Translations under genes and position numbers: made by a program
Shown here: one piece after another, positions 45,105-53,093 of the stretch
Layout: each line of letters opens with the position of its first letter
How positions within the stretch are numbered: position 1 is the stretch's first letter
Notes under the pieces: generated by a model
The model's input: only the letters and a program-made list of their open reading frames with translations
What the model was told of the DNA's origin: nothing
Databases searched by the model: none
Source of the DNA: PALSA-555 sp963821325
GTDB taxonomy: Bacteria > Actinomycetota > Acidimicrobiia > IMCC26256 > PALSA-555
DNA: 64,000 bases
Assembly: GCA_963821325.1 (NCBI GenBank)
Contig: CAWGDC010000001.1
Location: forward strand, 434,001 to 498,000
Reading direction: 5' to 3'

Positions 45105-47234
45105 CTAGGAGTCGACCTCGGCGGGTTCGGTGGTCTCCTCGGTGACGTCGACGGAGTCGTCGTCGTCGAGGCCGACGGCGGCCCGGATCTTCTCGCTGAT
45201 CTGGACCATCACGTCGACGTTCTCGGTGAGGAACTGCTTGGCGTTCTCGCGGCCTTGGCCGAGCTGCTCGCCTTCGTACGTGTACCAGGCGCCGGACTTC
45301 TTGGCGATGCCGAGGTCGACGGCGACGTCGAGCAGGGATCCTTCCCGGCTGATGCCGCGTCCGTACATGATGTCGAACTCGGCCTGCTTGAACGGGGCGC
45401 TGACCTTGTTCTTCACGACCTTGACGCGGGTGCGGTTCCCGACGACCTCGGCACCGTCCTTGATCGATTCGACGCGGCGGATGTCGAGGCGCACGGACGA
45501 GTAGAACTTCAACGCCCGGCCGCCGGGGGTTGTCTCGGGGCTGTTGTGCACGACGACACCGTCGGCGAGGTAGTTGTGGCTGCCCTCGACTTCCAGGTCG
45601 AAGCGATGCATCGACCGCGTCGGCGGCTTCACCGCGATCCGCTCGATCGGGAGGGGCATCAACTCGTAGCGTGGCGTCACGAGCTGTGGGGCGACCGCGA
45701 ACCGGCCGCGGTACCGGGGCAGCAGCTTGTACTCCATCGAGGGATGCACGAACGGTGCGATCAGGGCGTGGAGCTTGGCGGTCTCGTCTTTCGAGAAGCT
45801 GAGGTATGCCTGACCACGTGAGCCTCGCGGCGTCAGCGTAGGAGTGATCCCCCATGTGTCGCGGAGGTGGTCGACGAGGCGTTGGCGCGTCGTGGTCTCC
45901 ATCGCCTCGATGCAGATCTCGGAGTGTCCGCTGCCGTCACGAGTGCGTTCCTGGCGCCCGGCTGCCCGGAGCGAGAACGAGCCGTCGTCCATGTACCAGA
46001 GCGCGAGGGCAAGCGGGGTGAGGTGCTTCAGGTAGTCGTGGCTGAACGCCTTCTTGCCGTCGACGTAGACCGCTCGGCGTAGTTCGGCGAGCTCAGGGAG
46101 CGGTCGGACGTCGACGCGGGAGACGCCGTCGTCGCGCCGCGCCGACCGGCTGACACCGATGTTCTCGAAGAGCGTTGCCTTCCACTCGCAGTAGTCCGCC
46201 TGCTTCGGACCGTGACTGAAGCGGAAGCGCGCGCCGTGGCCGGATCGGGTCGGTGAGAGAGCCCCGTCGCCCATGAGCGAACCGAGAATGACCTCCCACT
46301 GGAAGTTGGACAGGTAGACGGGTACAGCTTGGAGTACCCGGTCGCCGGGCCGGAGGTCTTGAGCTTCTCGCCAGCCGGCCGGTGTCCGGATGCGGTGGTT
46401 GGCCGTCACGCCGAACTGGGCCTTGCCGTTCTTGCCCGGCTTCGCGACGGTGAACTGGAGGAACTGGTCAGTCGGGCCATTGTCGAACCAGTTGGTCACC
46501 TTCTTCGGCACGACCGCGCCCTGGTCGGGGTCGTACGAGAGGACCTCCACGGGGAGACGCTGATTCACGACCTTGCCGATCTTCTCTTGCGAGCCGTCCG
46601 CCAGGGTCACCCGCGTGTTGTAGGTGCAGCACCCGTAGATGACGCCGATCTTCTCCCGCAGCTGGTTGATGAACACGCAGATGGTGCGGGAGCGGTTGAG
46701 GTTGGCGGTGAGCTTGCGCAGCGCCTGGCTCATGAGCCGGGCTTGGAGGCCGACGTGGGTGTCGCCCATCTCGCCTTCGATCTCGGCGCGGGGGACGAGC
46801 GCGGCGACGGAGTCGATGACGACGACGTCGAGCGCGCTGGAGCGGATGAGCATGTCGGCGATCTCGAGGCCTTGCTCGCCGGTGTCGGGCTGGGAGATGT
46901 ACAGGTCGTCGACGTTCACCCCGATCGCGGCGGCGTAGACCGGGTCCATGGCGTGCTCGGCGTCGATGTAGGCGCAGACCCCGCCGTTGCGCTGGGCTTC
47001 GGCGACGACGTGCATGGCGAGCGTCGACTTGCCCGAGGCTTCGGGACCGAAGATCTCGACGACGCGGCCGCGTGGGAGGCCGCCGATGCCGAGCGCGAGG
47101 TCGAGGGCGAGGGCACCGGTGGAGATGGCCTCGACGCCGACGTTGCCCCGCTCGCCGAGGCGCATGATGGCGCCCTTCCCGTACTGCTTCTCGATCTGGC
47201 CGACGGCCATGTCGAGCGCCTGCTTGCGTTCCAC
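45105..47234 (-). CDS. recA: RecA recombinase, interrupted by an intein
   Basis: Recombinase and LexA coprotease. The precursor is 709 residues; the spliced host is 346, normal for RecA. Walker A GPEASGKST at about residue 63-71, Walker B VVVIDSVAAL, and FINQLREKIGVIYG before the intein, SPETTPGGRALKFYSSVRLD after it: the insertion is in DNA-binding loop L2. The C-terminus is acidic (DDDDSVDVTEETTEPAEVDS region). Start GTG 47234 has AGGAGG five bases upstream; longer frame extension to 47798 is not coding. Its promoter carries an SOS box. recX, which usually follows recA in actinomycetes, is not adjacent here. Confidence 0.97.
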   Translation of the reverse strand: MERKQALDMAVGQIEKQYGKGAIMRLGERGNVGVEAISTGALALDLALGIGGLPRGRVVEIFGPEASGKSTLAMHVVAEAQRNGGVCAYIDAEHAMDPVYAAAIGVNVDDLYISQPDTGEQGLEIADMLIRSSALDVVVIDSVAALVPRAEIEGEMGDTHVGLQARLMSQALRKLTANLNRSRTICVFINQLREKIGVIYGCCTYNTRVTLADGSQEKIGKVVNQRLPVEVLSYDPDQGAVVPKKVTNWFDNGPTDQFLQFTVAKPGKNGKAQFGVTANHRIRTPAGWREAQDLRPGDRVLQAVPVYLSNFQWEVILGSLMGDGALSPTRSGHGARFRFSHGPKQADYCEWKATLFENIGVSRSARRDDGVSRVDVRPLPELAELRRAVYVDGKKAFSHDYLKHLTPLALALWYMDDGSFSLRAAGRQERTRDGSGHSEICIEAMETTTRQRLVDHLRDTWGITPTLTPRGSRGQAYLSFSKDETAKLHALIAPFVHPSMEYKLLPRYRGRFAVAPQLVTPRYELMPLPIERIAVKPPTRSMHRFDLEVEGSHNYLADGVVVHNSPETTPGGRALKFYSSVRLDIRRVESIKDGAEVVGNRTRVKVVKNKVSAPFKQAEFDIMYGRGISREGSLLDVAVDLGIAKKSGAWYTYEGEQLGQGRENAKQFLTENVDVMVQISEKIRAAVGLDDDDSVDVTEETTEPAEVDS
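45543..46631 (-). mobile_element. Intein with LAGLIDADG endonuclease in RecA
   Basis: A 1089-base, 363-residue intein, intact in frame. Block A is CCTYNTRVTLADGSQEKIGK, block B VTANHRIRTPAG (TxxH), endonuclease motifs LGSLMGDGAL (about residue 116) and LWYMDDGSFS (about 211), block F/G FDLEVEGSHNYLADGVVVHN with the final His-Asn; +1 residue is Ser. Its sequence and its position before SPETTPGG match the M. leprae RecA intein type (CMNYSTRVTLADGST...) rather than the M. tuberculosis RecA intein. All residues expected for splicing are present. The endonuclease motifs keep their acidic residues, so it may be active. Confidence 0.95.
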
Positions 47235-47340
47235 TGCGTCCTCCTGCGTCCCGGCGTCGTGTTGGTGTGCTCGACCTTCTACGTCGGGGGTGTGACGCGG
47301 CCGAGCGTAGCGGTTGCTTACAGACGTGTAATTACCGGCC

Positions 47341-47369
47341 AGCGTATGCGAACAGGCGTTCGGTTTCAA
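47341..47369 (-). promoter_or_regulatory. recA: recA promoter with LexA box in the spacer
   Basis: On the minus strand TTGAAA (47369-47364) and TACGCT (47346-47341) are 17 bases apart, and the spacer contains a perfect SOS box CGAACGCCTGTTCG (47362-47349). LexA bound there would block RNA polymerase. The site is about 107 bases upstream of the recA GTG. Confidence 0.85.
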
Positions 47370-47923
47370 GGACCCAGGGGGTGGCGGGCCCAGACGGTGT
47401 GGACGGCGCCGGTGGGGCGGGTGTCGCTCTCCACGACGGCGACGTCGGTGACGGGAAAGGGCGGCCCGATGGGGGTGGCGCCGAGGGCGTCGACGAGGCC
47501 GGTGACGGCCCGGGGGCGGGCGGCGCGGGCGATCGTGAGGTGCGGATGGTGGGGGCGGCCGTCGTCGGGGTGCCCGAGCGGGCGGGTGGCGTCGTGCACC
47601 GCGGCCGCGAGCGCGACGAGCGGGTCGGGCGGCTGGACCCCGACCCAGAGCACGGTGGCGCGTCGGGGGGACGGGAACGCGCCGCCGCCGGCGAGCTGGG
47701 TGTCGAAGCGAGGCGACGCGGCGACGGCCGCGCCGACCGCGGCGGTGAGCGTCTCGGCGTCGTCGACCGCGCCGAGGAACTGCAGCGTGAGGTGCCACTG
47801 GGCGCGCGGCGTCCAGCGCAACGCCGGTTCGGTGGCGGCGAGGGCGGCGACGTGGGGCTCGAGCGCGTCGAGGACGGCCGGGGTGGGGACGACGGCGACG
47901 AACGCGCGTCGCAGCCGGGTCAC
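47366..47923 (-). CDS. thpR: RNA 2',3'-cyclic phosphodiesterase (2H family)
   Basis: A 185-residue 2H-phosphoesterase formerly called 2'-5' RNA ligase. The two H-x-T/S motifs are WHLTLQFLG and HPHLTIARA. The N-terminus RRAFVAVVPTPAVLDAL is typical. GTG 47923 overlaps the cinA stop (47920), so it is coupled to cinA. Its 3' end lies over the recA promoter. Cellular role in bacteria is uncertain. Confidence 0.88.
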   Translation of the reverse strand: MTRLRRAFVAVVPTPAVLDALEPHVAALAATEPALRWTPRAQWHLTLQFLGAVDDAETLTAAVGAAVAASPRFDTQLAGGGAFPSPRRATVLWVGVQPPDPLVALAAAVHDATRPLGHPDDGRPHHPHLTIARAARPRAVTGLVDALGATPIGPPFPVTDVAVVESDTRPTGAVHTVWARHPLGP

Positions 47924-49164
47924 GGGAGGGCGTCGAGGCGGAGCCGCAGCAGGTTGAGGAGGGTGATGGTCGCGAACTGGCGGACCCGGAACCGGTCGCC
48001 GGGCAGCCGGGTGGTGACGGCTTCCACGGGGGTGTCGGGCAGGGCCAGCCCGAACCACACCGTGCCGACCGGTTGTCCGTCCTGTTCGGTGGGTCCGGCG
48101 ACGCCGGTGGCGGCGATGCCGACGTCGGCGCCGAGGACGGTCTGGGCGCCGACGGCCATCTGCTCGGCGCCGGCCTGGCTGATGACGTGCTCGGTGGTGA
48201 CGCCGAGGACGGTGCGCTTCACCTCGGTGGCGTACGAGGCGATCGAGCCGCGGAAGGTGTCGCTCGCGCCGGGCGCGTCGGCGATGCGGGCGCCGACGAG
48301 GCCGCCGGTGAGGGATTCGGCGACGCCGAGCGTCCACCCGCGGGCGCGGAGCCGGGTGAGGACGGCGTGCTCCATCGTCTCGTCGTCGACGCCGAAGACG
48401 AGGTCGCCGAGCACCCGACGGAGCTGGCGTTCCTCGTCGGCGATGAGGGCCTCCGCCTCGGGCTCGGTGGCGGCCTTGGCGGTGATGCGCACGTAGAGGC
48501 CCTCGATGCCGCGGGCGAGGAAGGCGATCGTGGGGTTGGTCTGGGCGTCGACGCGGTCGGCGATCATCTCGGCGAGCCCGGATTCCGAGGTGCCCCAGGT
48601 CTTCAGGGATCGGGAGACGATGACGGCGCGCTCGCCGGAGCGGGCGAGGAGGTCGGGCAGCACGTGGTCGGTGACCATCTGCTGCATCTCGTAGGGGACG
48701 CCGGGGACGGCGTAGACGACCTTGTCGGCGCCGTCGACGCGCAGGTCGCTGCGCAGGCCGGGGGCGGTGCCGATGGGGTTCGGGATGACGTCGCCGCCGA
48801 CGGGGACGTCGGCTTGGCGGAGGTTGTTGTCGGGCATGTCGCGACCGCGGGTGCCGAAGAGGGCGGCGATCTGGTCGACGAGCTCGGGTCGCCGCTCGAG
48901 GTCGACGCCCATGACGGCGGCGATGGCCTCGCGGGTGACGTCGTCGGGGGTCGGGCCGAGGCCGCCGCAGACGAGGACGGCGTCGGCGTGGCGGAGCAGG
49001 TCGCGGAGCGCCTCGACCATGCGGGGGAGGTTGTCGCCGACCTTGCGGTGCTCGAAGCTGTCGATGCCGGCCGCGGCGAGCTGCTCACCGATCCAGGCGC
49101 TGTTGGTGTCGACGATCTGGCCGAGCAGCAGCTCGGTGCCGATCGCCAGGACGTCACATCTCAC
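47920..49164 (-). CDS. cinA: CinA family protein (competence/damage-inducible protein)
   Basis: A 414-residue two-domain enzyme. N-terminal MoCF/COG1058 domain (CDVLAIGTELLLGQIVDTN, LVCGGLGPTPDDVTREAI), an ADP-ribose pyrophosphatase in characterised members. The C-terminal domain is the nicotinamide-nucleotide amidase (GVAESLTGGLVGARI, IASYATEVKRTVLGV, GIAATGVAGPT). It salvages pyridine nucleotides. In several bacteria it is encoded beside recA, as here (with thpR between). GTG 49164 overlaps the end of pgsA. Confidence 0.95.
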   Translation of the reverse strand: MRCDVLAIGTELLLGQIVDTNSAWIGEQLAAAGIDSFEHRKVGDNLPRMVEALRDLLRHADAVLVCGGLGPTPDDVTREAIAAVMGVDLERRPELVDQIAALFGTRGRDMPDNNLRQADVPVGGDVIPNPIGTAPGLRSDLRVDGADKVVYAVPGVPYEMQQMVTDHVLPDLLARSGERAVIVSRSLKTWGTSESGLAEMIADRVDAQTNPTIAFLARGIEGLYVRITAKAATEPEAEALIADEERQLRRVLGDLVFGVDDETMEHAVLTRLRARGWTLGVAESLTGGLVGARIADAPGASDTFRGSIASYATEVKRTVLGVTTEHVISQAGAEQMAVGAQTVLGADVGIAATGVAGPTEQDGQPVGTVWFGLALPDTPVEAVTTRLPGDRFRVRQFATITLLNLLRLRLDALP

Positions 49165-49804
49165 GTGGTGCGCTCGCTCCGGGCGTGGCGGGGCGCTCGA
49201 GCGTGAGGGCGTCGGGGTCGCGGGGGGTGTGGCGGGCGGCGAGGACGAGGTCGGCGGCGGAGAGCAGCGAGAGGACGACCGCGACCCACAGCGTGGCGTG
49301 CCAGAGGTGCTGGAGGTTGCGGGCGGGCGGGAAGAGCACGAGGGCGACGACCGCGAACTCGACGGTGGCCTTCCACTTGCCGAGGCGGCGGGCCGGCACG
49401 GAGATGCCCTGCCGGCCGACGAGGGACCGCCACGCCGAGATCGCGACCTCGCGGCCGACGATGAGGAGCACGGGGAGCCAGGCGAGGTCGCCGCGGGCGG
49501 CGAGGGCGAGCAGCGCGCCGCCGACGAGGAGCTTGTCGGCGAGCGGGTCGAGGAAGGCGCCGGAGCGGGTGGCGCCCTCCCGGCGGGCGAGCCAGCCGTC
49601 GGCGAGGTCGGTGACCCAGAGCAGCAGCCAGCCGGTGAACGTCCCCCAGTTGGTGTGGCCGTGGCGGTGCTGGTCGAGGATCCAGATCAGCACCGGGATC
49701 GCGAAGATGAGGCGGCTGAACGTCACCGCGTTCGCCGGGGTCTTGATCGCGGTGTCGCCGAAGCGGCGGGCCCGCTCGGCGGGCGTCGGCGACCGGTCGC
49801 TCAC
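49154..49804 (-). CDS. pgsA: CDP-diacylglycerol-glycerol-3-phosphate 3-phosphatidyltransferase
   Basis: Integral membrane enzyme of 216 residues making phosphatidylglycerophosphate. The CDP-alcohol phosphotransferase signature spans DLADGWLARREGATRSG and continues FLDPLADK, with all conserved aspartates (D-x2-D-G-x2-A-R-x8-G-x3-D-x3-D). It has about five hydrophobic helices, starting NAVTFSRLIFAIPVLIWIL. GTG 49804 overlaps the rimO stop region; the pgsA 3' end overlaps the cinA start. Adjacency to cinA is widespread in actinomycetes. Confidence 0.93.
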   Translation of the reverse strand: MSDRSPTPAERARRFGDTAIKTPANAVTFSRLIFAIPVLIWILDQHRHGHTNWGTFTGWLLLWVTDLADGWLARREGATRSGAFLDPLADKLLVGGALLALAARGDLAWLPVLLIVGREVAISAWRSLVGRQGISVPARRLGKWKATVEFAVVALVLFPPARNLQHLWHATLWVAVVLSLLSAADLVLAARHTPRDPDALTLERPATPGASAPREM

Positions 49805-51120
49805 CCGAGCTCCTCGATCGGCTCGGCGACGACGTCGACGCCGAGCGCCTCGACGGCCTTGGCCCGCACGAGGCGGCCGATCGGGGTCGTGGCGCCCGGC
49901 AGGTGGACGCGGCCGTCGATCTCGGGGGCCTCGCGGTGGGTGCGGCCCCACGGGTCGCCGCGCTCGGGGTCGACGCCTTCGACGAGGACCTCGAGGTCGG
50001 CGCCGACGAGCGCGTCGCGTCGCGACGCGGTGATGGGGGCTTGGACGTCTTCGCACTCGGCGAGCCATTCCTGGCGGACCGGGTCGGGGACGACGCCGTC
50101 CATCGTCGCCGCCGGTGTCCCCGTCTCGGGGGAGAAGGCGAAGAACCCGGCCCAGTCGAGCTGCGCCGCGGTGAGGAACGCGAGGAGCGTGTCGTGGGCG
50201 GCTTCGGTCTCGCCGGGGAACCCGACGATGAACGACGACCGGAACGCCGCGTCGGGCCGCGCGGCGCGGATGGTGTCGAGGAGCGTGAGGAAGCGCTCGT
50301 CGCTGCCCCAGCGGGCCATGCGGCGCAGCAGCGCGGCGTCGGCGTGCTGCAGCGACAGGTCGAAGTACGGGACGGCGGTGTCGAGCTCGAGCAGGGTGTC
50401 GAGGAGCGCGCCGCGCACCTCGCTCGGGTAGAGGTAGAGGAGCCGGAGGCGGCGCAGCCCTTCGCCCGCCAGCTCGTGGTCGAGGCGGCGCAGGAGCGGG
50501 GCGAGCGCGCCGGGCTGGCCGGTGTCGCGCCCGTACCAGGCGACGTCTTGGGCGACGAGGACGAGCTCGGCGGCGCCGCCCTCGACGAGGGTGCGGCACT
50601 CGGCGACGATCGAGTCGGGGTGCCGGGACCGCTGCTTCCCGCGGAACGACGGGATGGCGCAGAAGCGGCACACCCGGTCGCAGCCCTCCGCGACCTTCAC
50701 GTAGGCCCACGGGGCGCTCGGCGCGGCGCGGGGCAGCTCGAGGAGGTCGCGCACGCCACGGGGTGTCCGGCGGGGGGCGTCGACCGCGACGGCGGCGAGG
50801 TCGCCTTCGCCGGCGAAGCCGACGACGGCGTCGACCTCGGGGAGCGCGGCGGCGAGCTCGGGCCCGGATCGCTCGGCGAGACAGCCGGTGACGACGAGGC
50901 GGGCGCCGGGTCGGCGCACGTCGGCGAGCGCGAGGATGGTGTCGATCGATTCGCGGCGGGCGTCGGCGACGAAGGCGCAGGTGTTCACGACGACGAGGTC
51001 GGCCTCGTCGGGGCCGGCCGCGGGGGTCAGGCCGTCGTCGAGCAGGCTGGCCCGCACCTTCTCCGAGTCGACGGCGTTCTTCGGGCAGCCGAGGGTCTGC
51101 ACCCAGAAGCGGTCGGACAC
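49801..51120 (-). CDS. rimO: Ribosomal protein S12 methylthiotransferase
   Basis: Radical SAM enzyme that methylthiolates Asp of ribosomal protein uS12, 439 residues. N-terminal cysteines in TLGCPKNAVDSE, VNTCAFVADARRES and VTGCLAERSG; radical SAM motif CDRVCRFCAIPSFRGKQRS, which distinguishes RimO from MiaB; C-terminal TRAM domain. GTG 51120 is right after TT in GTTGTG and is the last start before the conserved SDRFWVQTLGCPKN segment. Divergent by 8 bases from the zinc-ribbon protein gene. Confidence 0.95.
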   Translation of the reverse strand: MSDRFWVQTLGCPKNAVDSEKVRASLLDDGLTPAAGPDEADLVVVNTCAFVADARRESIDTILALADVRRPGARLVVTGCLAERSGPELAAALPEVDAVVGFAGEGDLAAVAVDAPRRTPRGVRDLLELPRAAPSAPWAYVKVAEGCDRVCRFCAIPSFRGKQRSRHPDSIVAECRTLVEGGAAELVLVAQDVAWYGRDTGQPGALAPLLRRLDHELAGEGLRRLRLLYLYPSEVRGALLDTLLELDTAVPYFDLSLQHADAALLRRMARWGSDERFLTLLDTIRAARPDAAFRSSFIVGFPGETEAAHDTLLAFLTAAQLDWAGFFAFSPETGTPAATMDGVVPDPVRQEWLAECEDVQAPITASRRDALVGADLEVLVEGVDPERGDPWGRTHREAPEIDGRVHLPGATTPIGRLVRAKAVEALGVDVVAEPIEELG

Positions 51121-51128
51121 AACGGGAG

Positions 51129-51590
51129 ATGGTACCGGTGCGCCTGCGCGACACTCGCCCGGTGCCTGGGACCACGACCTGGTGGTGTCCGGTGTGTGGC
51201 GCGTCCGACCCGGGACCGGGCGCGTGCGCCCGCTGCGCGGTGGCGCGGGTGCGGGACCGTCCGGCACGCGGCGACGGGCTGGTGCCGCTCGGCGCGTGGC
51301 CGCGCCTCGCGGCGCAGATCCTGCGGGCGCGTCTCGAGTCGGCGGGGCTGGCTGTGCTGGCCGCGGGATCGGACCGGCCGGACGGGCTCGTCACGTTGGC
51401 GGTGGCGCCGGCCGACGTCGAGTTCGCGTCGGCGGTCGTCCAGGAGATCGAGGTCGACGACGAGGTCCCTGACACCTCCCCCCTGGCGTACGTGGCCCGC
51501 ATCGAGGAGCATCTGTCGGTCGTCGCCGAGCTGCTCGACGAGCTGCGCACCCGCGTCGACGACCTCGAGGGCGGCGATACCGGTCGGTAA
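51129..51590 (+). CDS. Small protein with N-terminal zinc ribbon and DUF2007-like domain
   Basis: A 153-residue protein of unknown function. The N-terminus contains a CxxC-x9-CxxC pair (WWCPVCGASDPGPGACARCA), probably a zinc ribbon. Residues about 50-110 read LVPLGAWPRLAAQILRARLESAGLAVL, then LAVAPADVEFASAVVQEI, resembling the ferredoxin-like DUF2007 fold; the C-terminal helix (RIEEHLSVVAELLDELRTRVDDLE) could form a coiled coil. The ATG at 51129 is used; starts a few codons in are possible. Divergent from rimO. Confidence 0.65.
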   Translation: MVPVRLRDTRPVPGTTTWWCPVCGASDPGPGACARCAVARVRDRPARGDGLVPLGAWPRLAAQILRARLESAGLAVLAAGSDRPDGLVTLAVAPADVEFASAVVQEIEVDDEVPDTSPLAYVARIEEHLSVVAELLDELRTRVDDLEGGDTGR

Positions 51591-51654
51591 CCTCCGGGGC
51601 CCCCGGATGGTCAGAGCACGTGGTTCGGTCACCAGCAACGACGCTGGCGCCGCC

Positions 51655-51676
51655 GCCGGCAGGCGGCCCTGCCGGC
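51655..51676. terminator. Bidirectional hairpin between zinc-ribbon gene and conservon
   Basis: GCCGGCAGG (51655-51663) and CCTGCCGGC (51668-51676) form a perfect 9-bp stem with loop CGGC, in the 129-base gap between convergent genes. A second short stem, TCCGG/CCGGA, lies nearer the zinc-ribbon gene. Nothing else was recognised in this gap. Confidence 0.75.
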
Positions 51677-51719
51677 CTCGTGGGGGATGAGGCCGGTGGG
51701 GCGCCCCGGACGGGTCGGG

Positions 51720-52316
51720 TCAGGCCGCGCCGGACACGCGGCGCAGCGCCGCCTCGACGAGCAGCACGAGCGTCTCTTGCACGTGGGTGCGCCGCCGGGC
51801 GTCGCAGAGCACGACGGGGACGTTGGCGGGCACCGAGAGCGCCTCGCGGACCTCGCGGGGATGGTGGGTGGCGACGCCGTCGAAGAGGTTCACCGCGACG
51901 ACGAACGGCACCTCGAGGTGCTCGAAGTAGTCGACCGCGGCGAAGCAGTCCTGGAGGCGTCGCGTGTCGACGAGCACGACGGCACCCACCGCGCCGCGCA
52001 CGAGCTCGTCCCACAGGAACCAGAAGCGGTCCTGTCCCGGCGTGCCGAACAGGTAGAGGACCATCTCGTCGTCGATGGAGATGCGCCCGAAGTCCATCGC
52101 GACGGTCGTGCCGCGCTTGGCGCCCGTGAGCGGGCCGGCGTGGTCGACGCCGAGGCTCTCGACGGTCATCTCGGCTTCGGTGCGCAGCGGCTCGATCTCG
52201 GAGATGGACCCGACGAAGGTGGTCTTGCCGACGGCGAAGCCGCCGGCGACGACGATCTTCATCGTGACCGGCGCGACCGGGGAGCGTCCCGGTCGGCTAA
52301 AGGGCGCGGATGCCAT
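51720..52316 (-). CDS. Conservon small GTPase (CvnD/MglA-like ATP/GTP-binding protein)
   Basis: A 198-residue Ras/Arf-like GTPase, last gene of the conservon. P-loop VVAGGFAVGKTTFVGSISEI, switch region ESLGVDHAGPLTG, G3-like LYLFGTPGQDRFWFLWDEL, and VVAVNLFDG in place of the usual NKxD motif. It is expected to cycle nucleotides with the Roadblock protein as regulator, linking the sensor kinase to unknown outputs. The start ATG 52316 overlaps the DUF742 stop by 20 bases; ATG 52262 (MKIVVAGG) is an alternative. Confidence 0.9.
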   Translation of the reverse strand: MASAPFSRPGRSPVAPVTMKIVVAGGFAVGKTTFVGSISEIEPLRTEAEMTVESLGVDHAGPLTGAKRGTTVAMDFGRISIDDEMVLYLFGTPGQDRFWFLWDELVRGAVGAVVLVDTRRLQDCFAAVDYFEHLEVPFVVAVNLFDGVATHHPREVREALSVPANVPVVLCDARRRTHVQETLVLLVEAALRRVSGAA

Positions 52317-52662
52317 CGAGGAGCCTCTCGAGGAGCTCGGCGTCGGTCGAGGCGCCGAGGGGGGTCGCGGGGGTGATGGTCACGGCGCCGATGGCGTCGA
52401 GGTCACCGACGAGGACGCGCACGACCCCGACGGGGAGGGTGAGCCGGCCGGCGAGCTCGGCGAGGGCGGTGGGGGCGGCGCCGAGCTCGAGGATGCGCAG
52501 CATCTCGGGGGTGTCGGGCACGGGGCGGCTGTCGGCGGTGGCGGTGGTGCGCACGGTGGCGTCGAGGGGGAGGATCGGTCCGGGGGCGCGGGTCCGACCG
52601 CCGGTGAGGACGTAGGGGCGCACGACGCGCGGGAGCCGAGGCTCGGGGCCGGAGGGCGCCAC
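52297..52662 (-). CDS. DUF742 protein (conservon component CvnC)
   Basis: A 121-residue protein with the DUF742 pattern: RVVRPYVLTGGRTRAPGPIL at the N-terminus, then a winged-helix-like part (MLRILELGAAPTALAELAGR, LPVGVVRVLVGDLDAIGAV) and the end ELLERLLDGIRAL. Found almost only in actinobacterial conservons, where it lies between the Roadblock protein and the GTPase, as here. GTG 52662 has AGGAG upstream. Molecular role unknown, perhaps an adaptor. Confidence 0.92.
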   Translation of the reverse strand: MAPSGPEPRLPRVVRPYVLTGGRTRAPGPILPLDATVRTTATADSRPVPDTPEMLRILELGAAPTALAELAGRLTLPVGVVRVLVGDLDAIGAVTITPATPLGASTDAELLERLLDGIRAL

Positions 52663-52670
52663 GTCCGCTC

Positions 52671-53093
52671 CTATTGCGGCAGCGCGGTCTGGAGCTCGGC
52701 CACGATCGCGGGGGTCAGCGCGGCGGCGCAGCGCTCGACGAGGACCGCCATCTCGTAACCGATGAGCCCGGCGTCGCAGGGGCGGGTCGCGGTGACCGCG
52801 AGCGCGGACGTGTCGCTCACGCTCATCACGAAGAGGAGGGCGTGCTCGAACTCGACGATCGATTCGTGGACCGCGCCGGCCCGCAGCGGCGCGGCGGCGC
52901 CGCGGGCGATGCTCTGCATGCCGGCCGCGACGGCGGCGAGCCGGTCGGCGGCGGCCCGGTCGAGGCCGTCGGACATGGCGATGAGCAGCCCGTCCGAGGA
53001 CACGACCGCGGCCTGGCCGACGCCCGGGACCCCGGCCACGAAGTTCGACACGAGCCAGTTGAGGTTGCGGGCCTCGACGCTCATGCGGATCAC
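52671..53093 (-). CDS. Roadblock/LC7 domain protein (conservon component CvnB)
   Basis: A 140-residue Roadblock/LC7 protein: LNWLVSNFVAGVPGVGQAAV, VSSDGLLIAMSDGLDR, and a C-terminal helical part (GYEMAVLVERCAAALTPAIV). Related to MglB, the GTPase-activating partner of MglA. It probably regulates the small GTPase of the same unit. GTG 53093 overlaps the kinase stop (GTGA); ATG 53084 is an alternative. Confidence 0.93.
   Translation of the reverse strand: MIRMSVEARNLNWLVSNFVAGVPGVGQAAVVSSDGLLIAMSDGLDRAAADRLAAVAAGMQSIARGAAAPLRAGAVHESIVEFEHALLFVMSVSDTSALAVTATRPCDAGLIGYEMAVLVERCAAALTPAIVAELQTALPQ

Noticed and set aside
47235..47798. N-terminal extension of recA up to 47798
   Set aside because: It is Arg/Pro-rich, antisense to nothing expected, crosses the recA promoter and the thpR gene, and the GTG at 47234 has a perfect AGGAGG site and the normal RecA start.
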